From Nilaparvata lugens (Eukaryota; Arthropoda; Insecta; Hemiptera; Delphacidae), in the NCBI RefSeq assembly GCF_014356525.2, contig NC_052506.1, positions 24,246,872-24,310,871 of the forward strand: DNA of 64,000 nt, in the 5' to 3' direction. This document shows, piece by piece, positions 9,932 to 22,639 of the stretch. The translations under genes and the position numbers were made by a program. Each line of letters starts with the position of its first letter. Positions within the stretch are counted from its first letter, which is position 1. The notes below the pieces were generated by a model, which was given only the letters and a program-made list of their open reading frames with translations, was not told the origin of the DNA and searched no databases.

Positions 9932-11964
9932 CACCTATAGGGAAACATCTTTTTCATAACACTAAGGATAACATACGGTCATTTTGACCATTTCTATTCC
10001 AGTGCCTATATTCTGTCAAGTTATTGTTATTTGGAGTAAATATAATGTTTGAAGAATGAAATAAGGCTTTTTCAAATTCAAAAATATATAATTGAAGCAT
10101 TCAAACATAATTATTTCAATAATAAAATCAGCAAAAAAGATTATTAGACTTTCAAAAATATTATGAGAACAAAAATGTTTCTCACATCATTTGAATTTTC
10201 AGAGGCAAGTATTGTTCATTTGATTGCACAGTCTGTACAAATCCTTCTCTGACATTTTCCACAGATTGCAAGAGTGCACTTTACGCATTTGTGCTGGGTT
10301 TCCAGGTCACTACCAGGTGGGCACTTTTCACAGGTTTTCCTCTTTGGTAGACGATCTTCTAGCACACCCTCAACGGCAGGAGCATTGATACCAATTATTT
10401 CACTGATGTCCATCTTCAAGTCTCGTGGAAGGTTAGCAATAGTGAGTCTCTTCCGCAGATGGGGTACAATCAAATCTTTCCCAAGGCTCTTGATGAAATT
10501 GAAGCGCTCCATCATAGGAGTTCCTTTGTAGCTCAAAAATACAATGAACGAATTCACACTGCAGATGTTTATGAGTCTATAGAATACAGCAACAGGCCAT
10601 CTCCTAGTTTTCCAATTTGAACTGAAGACTGCACATTTCATATCGAGGAGATCTATGCCAGCTTTGGTGCTGTTATAGAAACATATCATTTCTGGCTTTT
10701 TTGTACATGGTTCGTCTCGATTGTGTTGTGCATAGAAGAAATGAAGCACACAGCTCTATTCTTCTTTGGTACGAAAGAAAGAAGGGTTTCTTCCTTTCTG
10801 AAACCATAAATTGTTGTTTGTACCGCTCGTGAATTGCTTGGAAGAAACTCTGTTGGAATACACCTTTTATCCTTTCTCATCGTACCAACATAAGTGAGCT
10901 TCATCTTTCTCATTTCGTCTACAGCTTCAATTGATGAGAACCAATAATTATCAGCTGTTATATTTCGGTTGCTTCCCTTTACTTTCTTACTCAGGCGTAT
11001 GAGAGACTGAGTAGGAATACTGAGCTCTTTTTCTTTTTCTGTAAGACCAACTCCATTGCTCCCTTTTCCTGAGTAAATGTACGCATTATACAAATAGGAC
11101 GTTTTAGCATCAGCAAGACACAACACTTTTATTCCGTACTTCTTCGGCTTTTTTGGCATATAGACCTTGAATTCACATCCACCTCGGAAGGGGACAAGCA
11201 TCTCATCAACAGTTACAAGAGCCGATGGACTATAAACAGCCTGACTGTTCGAAATGACCTTCTCAAAAATTTCTGAAATTGCAGCTGCTTTGTTATCCAC
11301 TTTTCTAGCATTTCGGGTATGAGCTTCATCAAATCGTAAACAAGCTATTAGATTATTGTAACGTTTTTCAGACATAGTAGCCCTGAATATAGGACGGCTG
11401 GATTGATCTTTAGTGAAAAGAGAGTTCATATTCTCATTGTTCGACTTCAAGACTGAAGCTAATAGCAACAAACCAATTAGAGCATTCACTTCTTCACTAT
11501 CTGTGTCCCTTTAATATTAGATATTTTACCTAGAGGAATTTTTTCACGAACATATGCTAACTTGACATTGGTGTTGATTACTACTGTTTGAATGATATCA
11601 TTATAAAAAAATAGTCTCCATACATCCTCCTTCTCAGGATTATTTCCCAAGGCCTTTGCAGGCCCTTGAATACCGGGAAGTGTTCTTATAATATTTCTCT
11701 CTGCTGTTCTCACATTCCTTGAAGGCGGTTCACTGTTCCAAGCATTAGGAGGTCCACATTCACTTTTCTTCTTTCTCTCAATAAAATATGGTGGAAGGGG
11801 TGCATTCTCACCTACAGCATTTAGGATTTCATTTCCATCTTCTTGATTGTCAATTTCCATCACTTGATCGTCAATCTCACCTTCATTACTTGAACTTGAA
11901 GAAGAGTCTTCATACTGTCTATCATCTATTACAAAATCAGGGTCATTATCGGGGTCACATCAGG
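9932..11964 (-). mobile_element. piggyBac-type transposon, degraded
   Basis: A piggyBac transposase pseudogene (10216-11964) is followed by a tail containing the palindromic ACGGTCATTTTGACCATT (around 9975), a kind of motif seen in subterminal piggyBac DNA. A TTAA (9928-9931) is a candidate end. The 5' side is lost where repeat X begins at 11965. The left boundary is uncertain. Confidence 0.5.
10216..11964 (-). pseudogene. piggyBac transposase with frameshifts
   Basis: DDE_Tnp_1_7 family. Reading down the minus strand: an acidic N-terminal part (EDSSSSSSNEGEIDD-like, 11880-11950), then the N-terminal domain (11486-11863). The catalytic core follows (10686-11489) with VDEMLVPFRGG (first Asp) and ITADNYWFSS (second Asp), then GIDLLDM (third Asp, near 10640). 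A Cys-rich C-terminal finger (CEKCPPG...CVKC...CGKCQRRICTDC, 10216-10340) ends it. Two 1-base frameshifts break it: near 11505 (before DSEEVNALIG) and near 10697-10702 in a T6 run, where one base more would rejoin the frames. The N-terminus has no start codon because it is fused to repeat X. The frameshift at a homopolymer could be an assembly error. Confidence 0.8.
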
Positions 11965-12380
11965 GACCACAAGTCCCATATCTGTAAAAATTTCAGGAGC
12001 TCCGCCCCATCTATGCAAAGTTTGATTTTAGATTCTCAATTAGCAGGCTTCAGATACAATTTGAACAAGAAAGTTAAGTGGAAAAGATTGAGAATGAGAA
12101 TCTCTACAATTAATGTTCCGTAAAATTTTCACCTAGAATTAAAAATAAGCTCAAAATTCGAGAAAATGTGATTATCCAATTGCAAACTGTTGGTAACTGT
12201 TGATTCTATTAAATTATTCACTATGAAGAGTTTGCAGACCTCGTGGGTCTCCAGCATTATTGCCCTGTCACCAGCTGGATCAAATCTTTGAACAGTAGAC
12301 TTGAGATGCACGGGAACACTAGCATCAAGTGATCAATTTTCATAATGGCAAGGAAAGTTCTGTGAGTGTGTCATACCAGA
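11965..12380. repeat. Interspersed repeat X, copy 1 (partial)
   Basis: Starts ACCACAAGTCCCATATCTG and aligns to 18536-18960 and 22018-22340 at roughly 85-90% by eye. It lacks the first ~250 bp present in the other copies. No ORF is supported. The family is unnamed here; it could be a MITE or Helitron derivative. Confidence 0.65.
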
Positions 12381-13205
12381 TTTTTAAAAGTTGTTCTAAA
12401 GTTCCTATAATAATTTTTGCGAATTCATTCAAAGAGTCCCTAAAATGCCAATAGTGAAGTCTGATTGACAATTTTGCCACATGTGAAGGATCCAGCCGGC
12501 ACAAAATATTCTATGGCCAAATATATTTCAAATACCAAAATGGAAACAAGAGTCTATGTAAGTTATTTGAATATATAAAAGGGGATCTCCACTATTCTAC
12601 AAAAATTATACAGCACATAAATTCGTCAATTTTGGAAAAAGTAAAGACTGTAGATTCAAGGGTACTGAAACTATTATAAATAATTCTTATTCTAATGAGT
12701 AAAATTTAATATTATTCTTGCTGTACTTAGTAAAAAGGTCTATTTCCTTAGGCGAACATTCACCCTGGAATATTTTACTAGTAACTTTAGTATATTTCCA
12801 AATTATATTCATGTATTCTGTATATTTCATATTTATGTATTTAATTTAATCTGGTTATTATTTGAAAAGTGGATTAATTCAGAAGTTTAAATCTCTGCTT
12901 GGCTCTGACAACAGCATTGATGATAATAAGCAGATTCAAATCGAACTGCATCTTATTATTGAATTGAATTCAATTTTGATTTACCATATTTCCAACTACA
13001 GCATTAGTTCGGAAGTTTACAGTTCCAACTTCGGCTACTTTGCAGACCATCAACCTACCAATTCAGCAAACTATTCTTTTTCCAAATCAACCTTTTACTA
13101 TATACCGTTCACTCTGCCTAGATCATATAGCTTTGTTACCATCTATGCATATGCAGGACATCCGATGCAATCAGATACAACATCTGATCCAATTTCAAAC
13201 TTCTA
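12381..13205 (+). repeat. Relic LTR 'C', related to LTR B
   Basis: The segment TTTTAAAAGTTGTTCTAAAG onward follows LTR B (38925 onward) in order: CCACATGTGAAGGATCC, TCTAT-GTAAGT (donor 12558-12563), ATATAAAAGGGGATC, CTTAGGCGAAC, and the stretch near 12940-13060 matching 40160-40270. Divergence is much higher than between the B copies, so it is an older or separate subfamily. The 120-base core keeps the same open frame as LTR B with a 3-base indel. Confidence 0.6.
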
Positions 13206-13904
13206 GGGCAACATAGATCATGAATAATTATAAGTTGATTGAATGGATAGCGGAAGTCAGGAACAAGAGAGTGTAGTGAGTGGAGTGTAGGTTATAGGAG
13301 GAACCTTATAATAATGAAATATAATCTACAGTGTTTGTTATTAATTTTTCTTTTAATTTTGCAATGTGTTATAATATTCATCAAGCTGTGTACAGACTTG
13401 TGCCACGAACACACTTATGCTTTCCATAAGCTGAAGCTATAATATTATCATACTATACATATGTTGGATTATTTGGTGATTATATTCATAAAAATGAATA
13501 TTATACACATATTCAGCTGATGAATAGGGCACGTGGTGTGTAACCACGAATTGTATGTAACTCAAGTTATTCTGTATACAGCTTGTAAGCAAGTTGAGTT
13601 TGAACCATTAGTAATAATTGAATAACAAGTACTTCAACACTGATCTAGATTCAATGATAAAGTGAGAATACAAGTAACAGGTAAGATGGAAAGTGATAGA
13701 TGAGTCCCTACTTGCTAAAACTGCCTTCAAGAAAGGGGACGGGGCCACTCCAGACACTAATGAAGGTAATGAAGCGGATTCAGAGGACAATAGAGTGTGA
13801 TAGTCGATAGTTGGAGGATGAACCTTTTTGGAAAAATAGCCCAGTGTACAGGTGGCGCGGCCCCGTCTCCTTTCTTTAACCTCCAAAAATTATTTGTTTA
13901 CTGG
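13206..13904. other. No feature recognised
   Basis: AT-rich sequence with no supportable ORF. A short GC-richer stretch (13720-13880) has open frames on both strands but no recognisable motif. Confidence 0.4.
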
Positions 13905-14755
13905 TCATTGAAGTAAGTTATTGGGCATTAGTTATTTTGTGTCAGACAAGAGCTGGAATAAATGAAATTAGGCAAGAGGTGAATAGAATTCACAAAAAAA
14001 ATATGAAAGAATAATTAAACAGGATTATAGAACAGTTTCATCTTTTATAATAAACGGATCAAAGAAGCAGTACAAACGTGTATTCATAGATGGAGCAGTA
14101 TCAATGCATGCAGGTTTCGTGGGATTTGTCTCATCTCTCGCTGGTGCTTCTGAGATTATTCTGCTAGGAGATTCAAACCAAATAGGTACCTTACATAGAG
14201 AGAAGTAAATTAACAGCTGAATGGTCACACATTTCATCTCTCTGTGAGAAGAGAATCCATCAAACAGTAACTAGAAGGTGTCCAATAGACGTCTGCTACA
14301 TCCTTTCCAGCTACTACCAGGACATTGCTACGAAAAATGAGGTCCTCTTATCCGTCAGACCTCCAATAACCAATGGAGAACTTGGACCACTTGAACCCAA
14401 CACTCTGATTCTTACATTCACACAGCTCGAGAAGAAAACAGTGCTAGAAGAGCTGCAATAAAAACTTCACCCTTCAATTAAAGTCCATACAATTCATGAA
14501 GCACAGGGCTTAACTCACAAGAATGTAGTTCTGATAAGGAACAATAAAAAACAACTTGGAATATATAACAGCACACAACATGTAATAGTAGCAATGAGCA
14601 GACACACAAAAACCTTCAGATATATCACAACAGGGCAAGAAGATTTAGTGCTGACCCTAATTCGAAAACTAAAGGATGTTAGTGGAAAGTTTCTCTTGAG
14701 CTGGAATGAAAGAAACATGGAAAGGATTAATGAGAGTTTAATTAATGAGTAACAA
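13905..14755 (+). pseudogene. Endogenous viral element: superfamily 1 helicase of a virga/nege-like RNA virus
   Basis: The plus strand carries ordered motifs of the SF1 helicase of alphavirus-like positive-strand RNA viruses: a motif Ia-like segment (~13930), a motif II/III region with SMHAGF and LLGDSNQI (14095-14180), CPIDV (~14290), and C-terminal HEAQGLT and VAMSRHTKTFRY (14495-14625). The ATP-binding P-loop (motif I) is absent, and so is everything upstream or downstream (methyltransferase, polymerase). The frame is broken by a shift near 14005, a shift near 14182 and a stop at 14466-14468 or nearby. It is a non-functional genomic fossil. Virga/negevirus-like relatives are common in hemipteran genomes; exact virus group is an inference. 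Cellular SF1 helicases (Pif1/Helitron) do not have this motif set. Confidence 0.7.
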
Positions 14756-14874
14756 CAACTTATAAAATTTGCTCAGCTTCGAGGATCTTGATTATTTTGA
14801 AGAAAAAATGATGAAGTGATCAACAAAAGTCAACAACTTTGTGCAGCATTGAGTTCTCGTGATTTGAGCATCTT

Positions 14875-17720
14875 CTGTCTGTCTCAATATAAGGAGTATC
14901 AGAAGAAATTTTGATGAGCTGATGATTCAATTGTGCGACATTAATTTTTCATTTGATGTTATTATTCCAACCGAATGCTGGATTAGGACTGAATTTGTAC
15001 TCCAGTCCATTCGAGGATATGATGTATTTTCCACCATAAACAACCCATTACAAAATGATGGTGTAGTTGTTTATGTTAAATATAGTATAAAATAATGTAC
15101 AATGTGTTGAGCTACGGATCAACCAGGCAAATGTCCTACATATTCGGTTGGATGCAGCAGACAAAAAGTGGAAGATCCTTGCAATATACAGATCACCGTC
15201 TCTCAATGATATTTCAAGTCATATGTGCAGGAGACATGAGTATTAACACCCTTCAAATTCGTCCACATCATCAATTGAATGACTACTGCGATCTTCTAAG
15301 CGAGCATGGGCAGACTCTGCATTAAGCAAGCAACCAGAACTACAACAGAAACTGCTTCTTGCATAGATCACATAGCTACCAACTCCAGAGATAATCTTTT
15401 TCCAATAATTTATGAATCAACAATAACTGACCACTTCACCACAATTCTAGGAGTGCAACATATTTCGAGAAATAGTGCAAATGAAACTGGAACACATGAA
15501 ATAAACGAGAAAATAGACATTAATAGCTTGAAGAATGAACTACTGAATGAGGAGTGGATTCATGTTTTAGAAGATAATAATCCAGATACATCTCATGACA
15601 CCTTCTTATCAACTCTGAGACAACATATACAAAATAATATCAAGCAGCATCGGAGGCAGAAGAAGTACAAACCCATCAAACCATGGATCACCAGAGGTAT
15701 AGTAGCAGCAATAAGAACCAGAAATCTACTCAACAAAAGAAGAAAGGAAGACCCAAACAACATTAACTTAACCAACTTCTATCGTCGGTATAGGAATACA
15801 CTCAGAGCTTTAATTCATGAAACAAAGGACCAATACTTTAGAGAGAGATTGTATGAAGCTGGAAAGAATAATAAAAAATGTGGAAAGTGATAAAAGATGC
15901 TACTGACTCTAAATCAAAAACAAAAATGAAATTGAATGCTATCAAAATAGATGATAGGATTTTCAATCTAAAGGAAAATCCAGAAACTGTGCTCAACCAC
16001 ATGAATAACTTTTTCATAAATGTAGGTGAAGAATTGGCGGAGACAATAATAGATTCCTTGAGAAAACCACTAGACCAAATCATATCCCAATATAAACCTG
16101 TTACAAGAACTCTACACTCCATCTACTTTCACCCAGTAACTGAATATGAGCTTCTTGAAGCTATTAGTAGTTTGCGAAATGACAGTGTTCCAGGACTTGA
16201 TGAAATCAATAATAGAACATTGAAGTCGATAAAAAATGTAATTGTAAAACCATCAATTCACATATTTAATTTAAGTCTGTCAAAAGGAATTTTTCCAAAA
16301 TCTATGAAAGAGACATGTGTTAGACCATTACGTAAAGAAGGCGACAAAACAAATGCCACCAATTACAGGCCTATTTCACTTATAAGCAATATTTCTAAGA
16401 TTTTGGAAAAACTGGTGAAGAAACGTCTTGTGAATTACATGGAAAAAAACAACTTACTATCTAGGAATCAATTTGGCTTTCGTGAGGAGAGGAGTACAGA
16501 AGATGCGGTATTAGAATTGTCAAATTTTGTCACAGATAAGCTAGAAAATAACAAAAAATGTGCAGCAGTGTTCCTGGACCTAGCAAAAGCTTTTGACACT
16601 GTTAATCACAGTTTGCTGCTGGAGAAATTAGAAGCCATGGGAATTAGAGGAGTTCCTCTAGCATGGTTTAGATCGTACCTCTGTGACCGGCGTCAAAAAG
16701 TCAAAGTTGAAGAACATCTCAGTTCAGAGGAAACGATGAAGTTTGGGATTCCCCAAGGAACAGTTCTTGGGCCAATTCTGTTTTTTGCATATGCAAATGA
16801 GCTATGTTCAATTAAGATAAGAGGAAGAGTGATAGCTTTTGCTGATGATACGTGTATACTATTTGAAGGAAACACCTGGGAGGAAGAAAAGTTTTCTGTT
16901 TTTTAATCTGGCACAGGAAGAATTGATGAAAGTCGATAAATGGAAAAGAAAATAAGAAAGTAAGAAAGTAAGAAAATTTGCTTACAGTAAATGCAACAAA
17001 AACGGAATTTTTAGCCTTTTCTCTGACAGAACGGACGAGACCACCGGATTCTTCAATAATACTGCATCACTGTGGAAGCACCAACAACCCGTGTGATTGC
17101 CCTTTAATTCAACAAGTCAATGAAATGAAATATTTAGGAACAATAGTGGACAACAAATTCGAATGGGACAAGCACATTAATCTATGAATTACCCGGATCA
17201 GGAAGCTTCTCTACAAATTCTATCAAATCCGTAAAATCCTCAACTATGTGACATTAAAAACTGTTTATTTTTCTTTAGTGCAATCAATTTTAATATACGT
17301 CATAATTATCTGGGGAGCTACAAATTTTATACATGTTGAACCTCTCTATAATGTTCAAAAACGAATACTTCAAAGAGAATCAATTCCCCACGAACATTCT
17401 TCTCAAGGACAGTAAAGTACTGAGTGTAAGACAACTCTACATCCAGGCTATCATCACGCGAATGAGGAGAAACAACGAACACATGAGACTGGCAGATCAT
17501 AATCATCAAACAAGGCAGAGAAACACGCATTCAATAGTACCAAGGATGAACACTACATCAAATTTGGGCAAAGAAACTACATATATTTGGGACCAAAAAT
17601 TTACAATTCAATACCAAGTTACATTAGGGCAGGATTCAATAGACACATGTTGAAGAAAAGTTTATTTTCCTGGTTGGTTGATATTGGAGTGGAAAATTGT
17701 GAAAATTTAGTTAGACTGTA
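14875..17720 (+). pseudogene. LINE ORF2 relic: endonuclease plus reverse transcriptase
   Basis: From 14880 the strand reads an APE-type endonuclease start (LNIRSIRRNFDEL), NVLHIRLDAADKKWKILAIY and IYRSPSL (15120-15200), then IDHIATN and ITDHFTTIL (15360-15450). The RT follows at 15878-16906, with NYRPISL, FGFREERSTEDAV, FLDLAKAFDTVNH, GIPQGTVLGPILF and FADDTCILF. Thumb and C-terminal parts (16978-17187, 17210-17690) follow in shifted frames. There are several frameshifts and stops, including one between 15890 and 15878 and one after the FADD box. It is CR1/jockey-like. It begins about 120 bp after the viral fossil, so the two may have come in together or one landed beside the other. Confidence 0.75.
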
Positions 17721-18280
17721 AATATTGAAACTATTTATTCTTCATTCTTCTCTTTACTGTTTCTCATTTTTCTAAAAATAACCTTTCTTATTATTATCCC
17801 TAATAGAACATTAATATTTATCTACTAATTTCATAATTTTGTTTGTGTTATAAATTTTCACTAATTTTATTATAAAAAACTTTAATCCTATATCAGTGAA
17901 TGAAGTTTGTAAATAGTAATTATAACACGCAATAAGCAACTAATTACTTATACCCCAACACATATAATTTATAGTGGGGTATATATTTACTCATTGAAAT
18001 TATCATTTATTCATTGTTGAAACACCGCTGATTTATGTAGTTACATTACAATACTATTGTTCGGACAAACAACTATATTATCAATATTCTAATGTTCCAT
18101 TCAATCTTCATTGTAATTAATAAGTTTTCATAATATGTGAAATTTGTTGCATAATTAGCTGTTGTACTGTAATTTATTGTAGATTCGTGTATAAACCAGA
18201 ATGTATTGTAACTTACTTGAATAAATAAATTAGAAAGTAGTAATACTCTACACTCTACATTAAACGTAGAAGTCTGTGTT
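17721..18280. other. LINE 3' tail-like AT-rich DNA with a hairpin
   Basis: It has no ORF. An 8-bp perfect stem ATACCCCA/TGGGGTAT encloses an AT-rich loop (about 17950-17992) and may mark the 3' UTR of the LINE. Confidence 0.35.
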
Positions 18281-18960
18281 TTTCTACTCAGATCTTTGCG
18301 TCTGTGTACACGATATCTCATCTACCAATCAATGGAATGTCTTGAAATTTGGAACTTAAGGTCCTTACAATATAAGGAACCTACACAAACTATTTCGATC
18401 AGATGCAATTCAAGATGGCGGCTGAAATGGAGAAAATGTTGTCAAAAACAGGGTTTCTCGCGATTTTCTCGAAACGGCTCCAACGATTCAGATTAAATTT
18501 ATACCTAAAATAGTCATTGATAAGCTCCATCAACTGCCACAAGTCTCATATCTGTAAAAATTTTAGGAGCTCAGCCTCATCTATGCAAAGTTTGATTCTA
18601 GATATCCAATTATCAGGCTTCAGATACATTTTAAACAAAAAACTTGAGTGGAAAAGATTGAGCATGAAAATCTTCACAGTTAATGTTTTGTAACATTTCC
18701 ACCTAAAATTGAAAATAAGCTCGAAATTTGATGAAATGTGATTATTCAATTGCAAACTGTTGGCAACTGTTGATTCTATTAAATCATTCACTATGAAGAG
18801 ATAGCAGACCACGTGTGTCTCCAGCGTTATTGTCCTGTCAGCAGTTGGCTCAGAAATACTAATAGTAGACTTGAGGCGTGTTAACACTAGCGTCAGGTGA
18901 TCAATTCACATAATGGCAAGAAAAGTTGTGTGAGTGCGCCACACCAGATTTTTTGCGTAT
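18281..18960. repeat. Interspersed repeat X, copy 2 (longest)
   Basis: Runs from GATCTTTGCGTCTGTGTACA to GAGTGCGCCACACCAGA. It shares the whole 18302-18860 stretch with 21791-22330, and its 3' half with 11965-12380. It has no coding capacity. Confidence 0.7.
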
Positions 18961-19830
18961 TTTATCTTTTTTCCCAAAAACTACTCACACTACAGGTTCC
19001 AGACTAGTATTATAAAATTTTTCAGATATTTTTCCATATGAATCCAGCAGAGGTTTTTCAAAAACTAGTCCCCAAACAATTCAGCATCGGTGTATTACAC
19101 CAGAGGAACTGAATTCCAGGCGAAATCTTCCACTCTGTATAGCTCGCTAATGAAGTGTTTATGAATATTATGTTTATAGAATATTTTTCTTATTTTTAAC
19201 TCTAATATCACATATGAGATTATTTTACCATAATTAAGAATCACTCTGTATATAATCATATGGAATTACTATCATCAGCTGAATTGTTGAGGGAGAAAGA
19301 AAACATGAATACAAGACATTCACACGCATTCTATGAACATTTCTCAGAACGATTATCAACATACTGCAATAGAATGAACCTATTTTTCATAGCAATTAAC
19401 TTTAGATAGAGAATGTCATTCTAATTGTGAGACTAAGGCCAAGTCTAATTGCAAGTTTGACATTTTTTGTAAAATTATATTGGTCTAATTACTATGGATG
19501 AAGAATTTGTCAAAGAGCCTTTCTGCTCTCCTAGTTCTCTTTATGCACATAGCAGCAGACATATGGAGAAAAAATCACTCTCCAGGTGTGCGAATGATAC
19601 AACGCACACAGACATCCGTCTGTTTCCAAATATCATGTCTGGTCATATAGGCATGCCACTTGATATTTTGTCCGGCTGTCTGCTGCTGTGAACGAGCGCC
19701 AATATAATGGAAAAACCCAATTGATTTTCATAATGTTTTGATAATTAATCACCTTCATTCAAATTGAACCTAATTGTTTCAAATAAATTATGTGAACCGA
19801 CAATATCGGTGATTTGAACTCATTTGAAAA
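18961..19830. other. No feature recognised
   Basis: AT-rich DNA; the 65-codon open frame at 19494-19691 has no recognisable motif and I do not call it. Confidence 0.35.
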
Positions 19831-20661
19831 CTTATGAGATGGAGAGGTTTTCAAAATATTGAAACCACCCGGAGAGAAGCCGAGATATAACTGTTTGAAA
19901 TTTCACTTAGAATTTGAAGAAACTTTTTTCAAGTTTAAGCTCTGATAAAAAAACTACAAATAAAATTACATCAATCTTGTTTGAAATGTTTTTCTCTTTC
20001 CAACAATACCCTTGAAATTGGAATTCGACCAGTATTTTTCGAGTTATTGAGTATTTAATAACCAGAAGTAGTCATATTCTGGAAATGTAAAAAAAGTGAT
20101 TTATCTCGAAAACTAAGGTCGATAGAAATAATGTTTACTGAACATTTTTTGTCAGAAATGTCCAATAGAATCTATGGTCAACGGCTGTTACAACCTTGGT
20201 GGGACATTCTGTATACAATGGTCTATGGTCAACGGCTGATACAACCTTGTATACAGAATGTCCCACCAAGGTTGTAACAGCCGTTGACCATAGATTCTAC
20301 TCAATATTTCTGACAAAAAATGTTCAGCAAACGTTTTTCCCATCGACCTTAGTTTTCGAGATATATAAATTTTTCTATATGTTCAGAATATGCCCACTTC
20401 TGGTCATTAAATACTCAATAACTCAAAAACAAATCGTCGAATTTCAATTTTAAGGGTATTGTTGGAAAGAGAAAAACATTTCAAACAAGATTAATATAAT
20501 TTTATCTGTTGTTAGATATTTTGTAGTTTTTAATCAGGGCTTAAACTTGAAAAAATGCTATTCTTCAAATTCAAATTCAAATTTCAAACAGATTTTTCTT
20601 TATTTTTTTCCGGGTAATTATAGTGGTTTCAATATTTCAAAAGCTTCTCCATTTCATACAC
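19831..20661. repeat. Long imperfect inverted repeat (hairpin element)
   Basis: The left arm (19831-20215) and right arm (20255-20661) are reverse complements, including GATGGAGAGGTTTTCAAAAT vs its complement near 20640, CTTTCCAACAATACCC/GGGTATTGTTGGAAAG, and CCTTGGTGGGACATTCTGTA with its complement at 20257-20276. The centre holds a second copy of CTATGGTCAACGGCTG. Arms are about 390 bp and roughly 80% matched by eye; identity is highest near the centre. Confidence 0.8.
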
Positions 20662-21710
20662 TTTCGAATAAGTATGAATTCGAAAAGATAAGTTCCATGA
20701 TGACGTGTTCAAAACTGCTAATATCTGGAATGAACACCTTTAAAATGAGGGAATTCAAAAACAGAATGCATCAAGTGGTGATCCTAAAAGGGTGAAATCA
20801 CCTGATTTATTGCTGACAATATTCACAAGTTTTAATCTACATTTCAACATTCTACAATGATATGACTTTTTCAATAACTTGCATTATTTCCTGTACCATA
20901 AATCCTGAATAAAATAACGATAAGTGTATGTTTTAGCCTATTTTCAGTGAGATTTCCAGTGAATTGGCATGCTATGTATCTTACTGTATGTGTATTTTAC
21001 TTTGTCTAGAAGAGAAGTGTTCGAGTTCATTGTCATGGAGTTTATCTTGATTGAGTACTTGAACATGTTATTGGTGTATGGAGAATATGTACTCAATTTA
21101 ATATGTATCTTTTCTTTATTTGTTACTGATTTTACAAATCTCGACAAAGCTATCTTGTTTTAACAAGTAATGATTTTGTATGTAGACTTATCAGATTGTT
21201 ATTTGTCCATACAGCTTTTTTATTTATGTTAAATATGATTAAATTGAAGATCTCAAAACACAACCTGCTTGTACAACGAATCTAGCTACTGGACCATGGA
21301 ATTCAAGTAAACTAAACATCATGAAGACACAGCACAATAAAGTACCTATATATTTCTTCTAAATCTCGGTAAGCTGCATCATCAAATTTATACATTTTCT
21401 TCAACTACATATTCTCTTCGCAAATTGATAACTTGGAAATCTTTCTAAACATCAAGTGAAATATTTTAATGGGGTAGCACCAAAGTTCATGAACTCTAAA
21501 TTTAATTCAATAGCAATCGTTTGTGATTCTATACTTTGTGACAATAATTGTTTCGTCTTGATTTTCATATTTGTTTTGAGGCATATATTATTATTTTTTT
21601 GACTCTCTCAAATATTGAATTTTTTTAAGCTGATTTCTTTCATGATGATGAGCTGCTGATATGATCCGCCTCTGAGGTTCATTGCATACTTCTGTTTTTT
21701 GCAGGTAGTT

Positions 21711-21712
<2 letters not shown>
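20662..21712. other. No feature recognised
   Basis: AT-rich sequence with no supportable gene or repeat family. Confidence 0.35.

Positions 21713-21779
<67 letters not shown>
21713..21779. repeat. (GT)n microsatellite
   Basis: About 33 near-perfect GT units directly before repeat X copy 3. Confidence 0.95.
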
Positions 21780-21786
<7 letters not shown>

Positions 21787-22340
21787 TTCTGTGTACACGA
21801 TATCTCATCTCCCAATCAATGGAATGTCTTGAAATTTGGAACTTAAGGTCCTTACAATATAAGGATACTACACAAACTATTTCGATCAGATGCAATTCAA
21901 GATGGAGGCTGAAATGGAGATAATGTTGTCAAAAACAGGTTTTTTTGCGATTTTCTCGAAGCGGCTCCAACGATTCCGATTAAATTTATACCTAAAATAG
22001 TCATTGATAAGCTCCATCAACTGCCACAAGTCTCATATCTGTAAAAATTTTAGGAGCTCAGCCTCATCTATGCAAAGTTTGATTCTAGATATCCAATTAT
22101 CAGGCTTCAGATACATTTTAAACAAAAATTTTGAGTGGAAAAGATTGAGCATGAAAATCTTCACAGTTAATGACTTGTAACATTTCCACCTAAAATTGAA
22201 AATAAGCTCGAAATTCAAGAAAATGTGATTATCCAATTGCAAACTGTTGGCAACTGTTGAATCTATTAAATGATTCACTATGAAGAGATAGCAGACCTCG
22301 TATGTCTCCAGCGTTATTGTCCTGTCACCAGCTAGCTCAG
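21787..22340. repeat. Interspersed repeat X, copy 3
   Basis: Aligns to copy 2 from CTGTGTACACGATATCTCAT to GTCACCAGCTAGCTCAGATC at about 95% by eye. It ends earlier than copy 2. Confidence 0.75.
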
Positions 22341-22639
22341 ATCTTTGTTTATAAAGTACTCAATAGACATGAAATGCAACTCAGAAACTTACTTTGTCCT
22401 CAATTGACATTTTCTGAACTCTGAAAGAGTTAGTTGTCCCGGCGACGCAACATTCCCGTTTATTATTTCTCCCAAAATCTTCAGTACAGTTTCTGTGAAT
22501 GAGTTCATTGTGTAAAGTTAGTATGTAAGTCAATATGCTAATGAGCAAACTGTAGAGGCTAATCTAAATGATTATAATAATATCTATATTATTCTTACTA
22601 GCATGTATAATATTCATCCTGTAGCTTTTCCTACGTGTC

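Noticed and set aside
13905..14755. Helitron or Pif1 helicase
   Set aside because: The motif set (HEAQGLT, MSRHTK, CPIDV) is of RNA-virus SF1 type; there is no Rep domain.
21591..21923. Open frames with Cys-Val or His-Thr repeats (also at 36203-36442)
   Set aside because: They are translations of GT/CA microsatellites.
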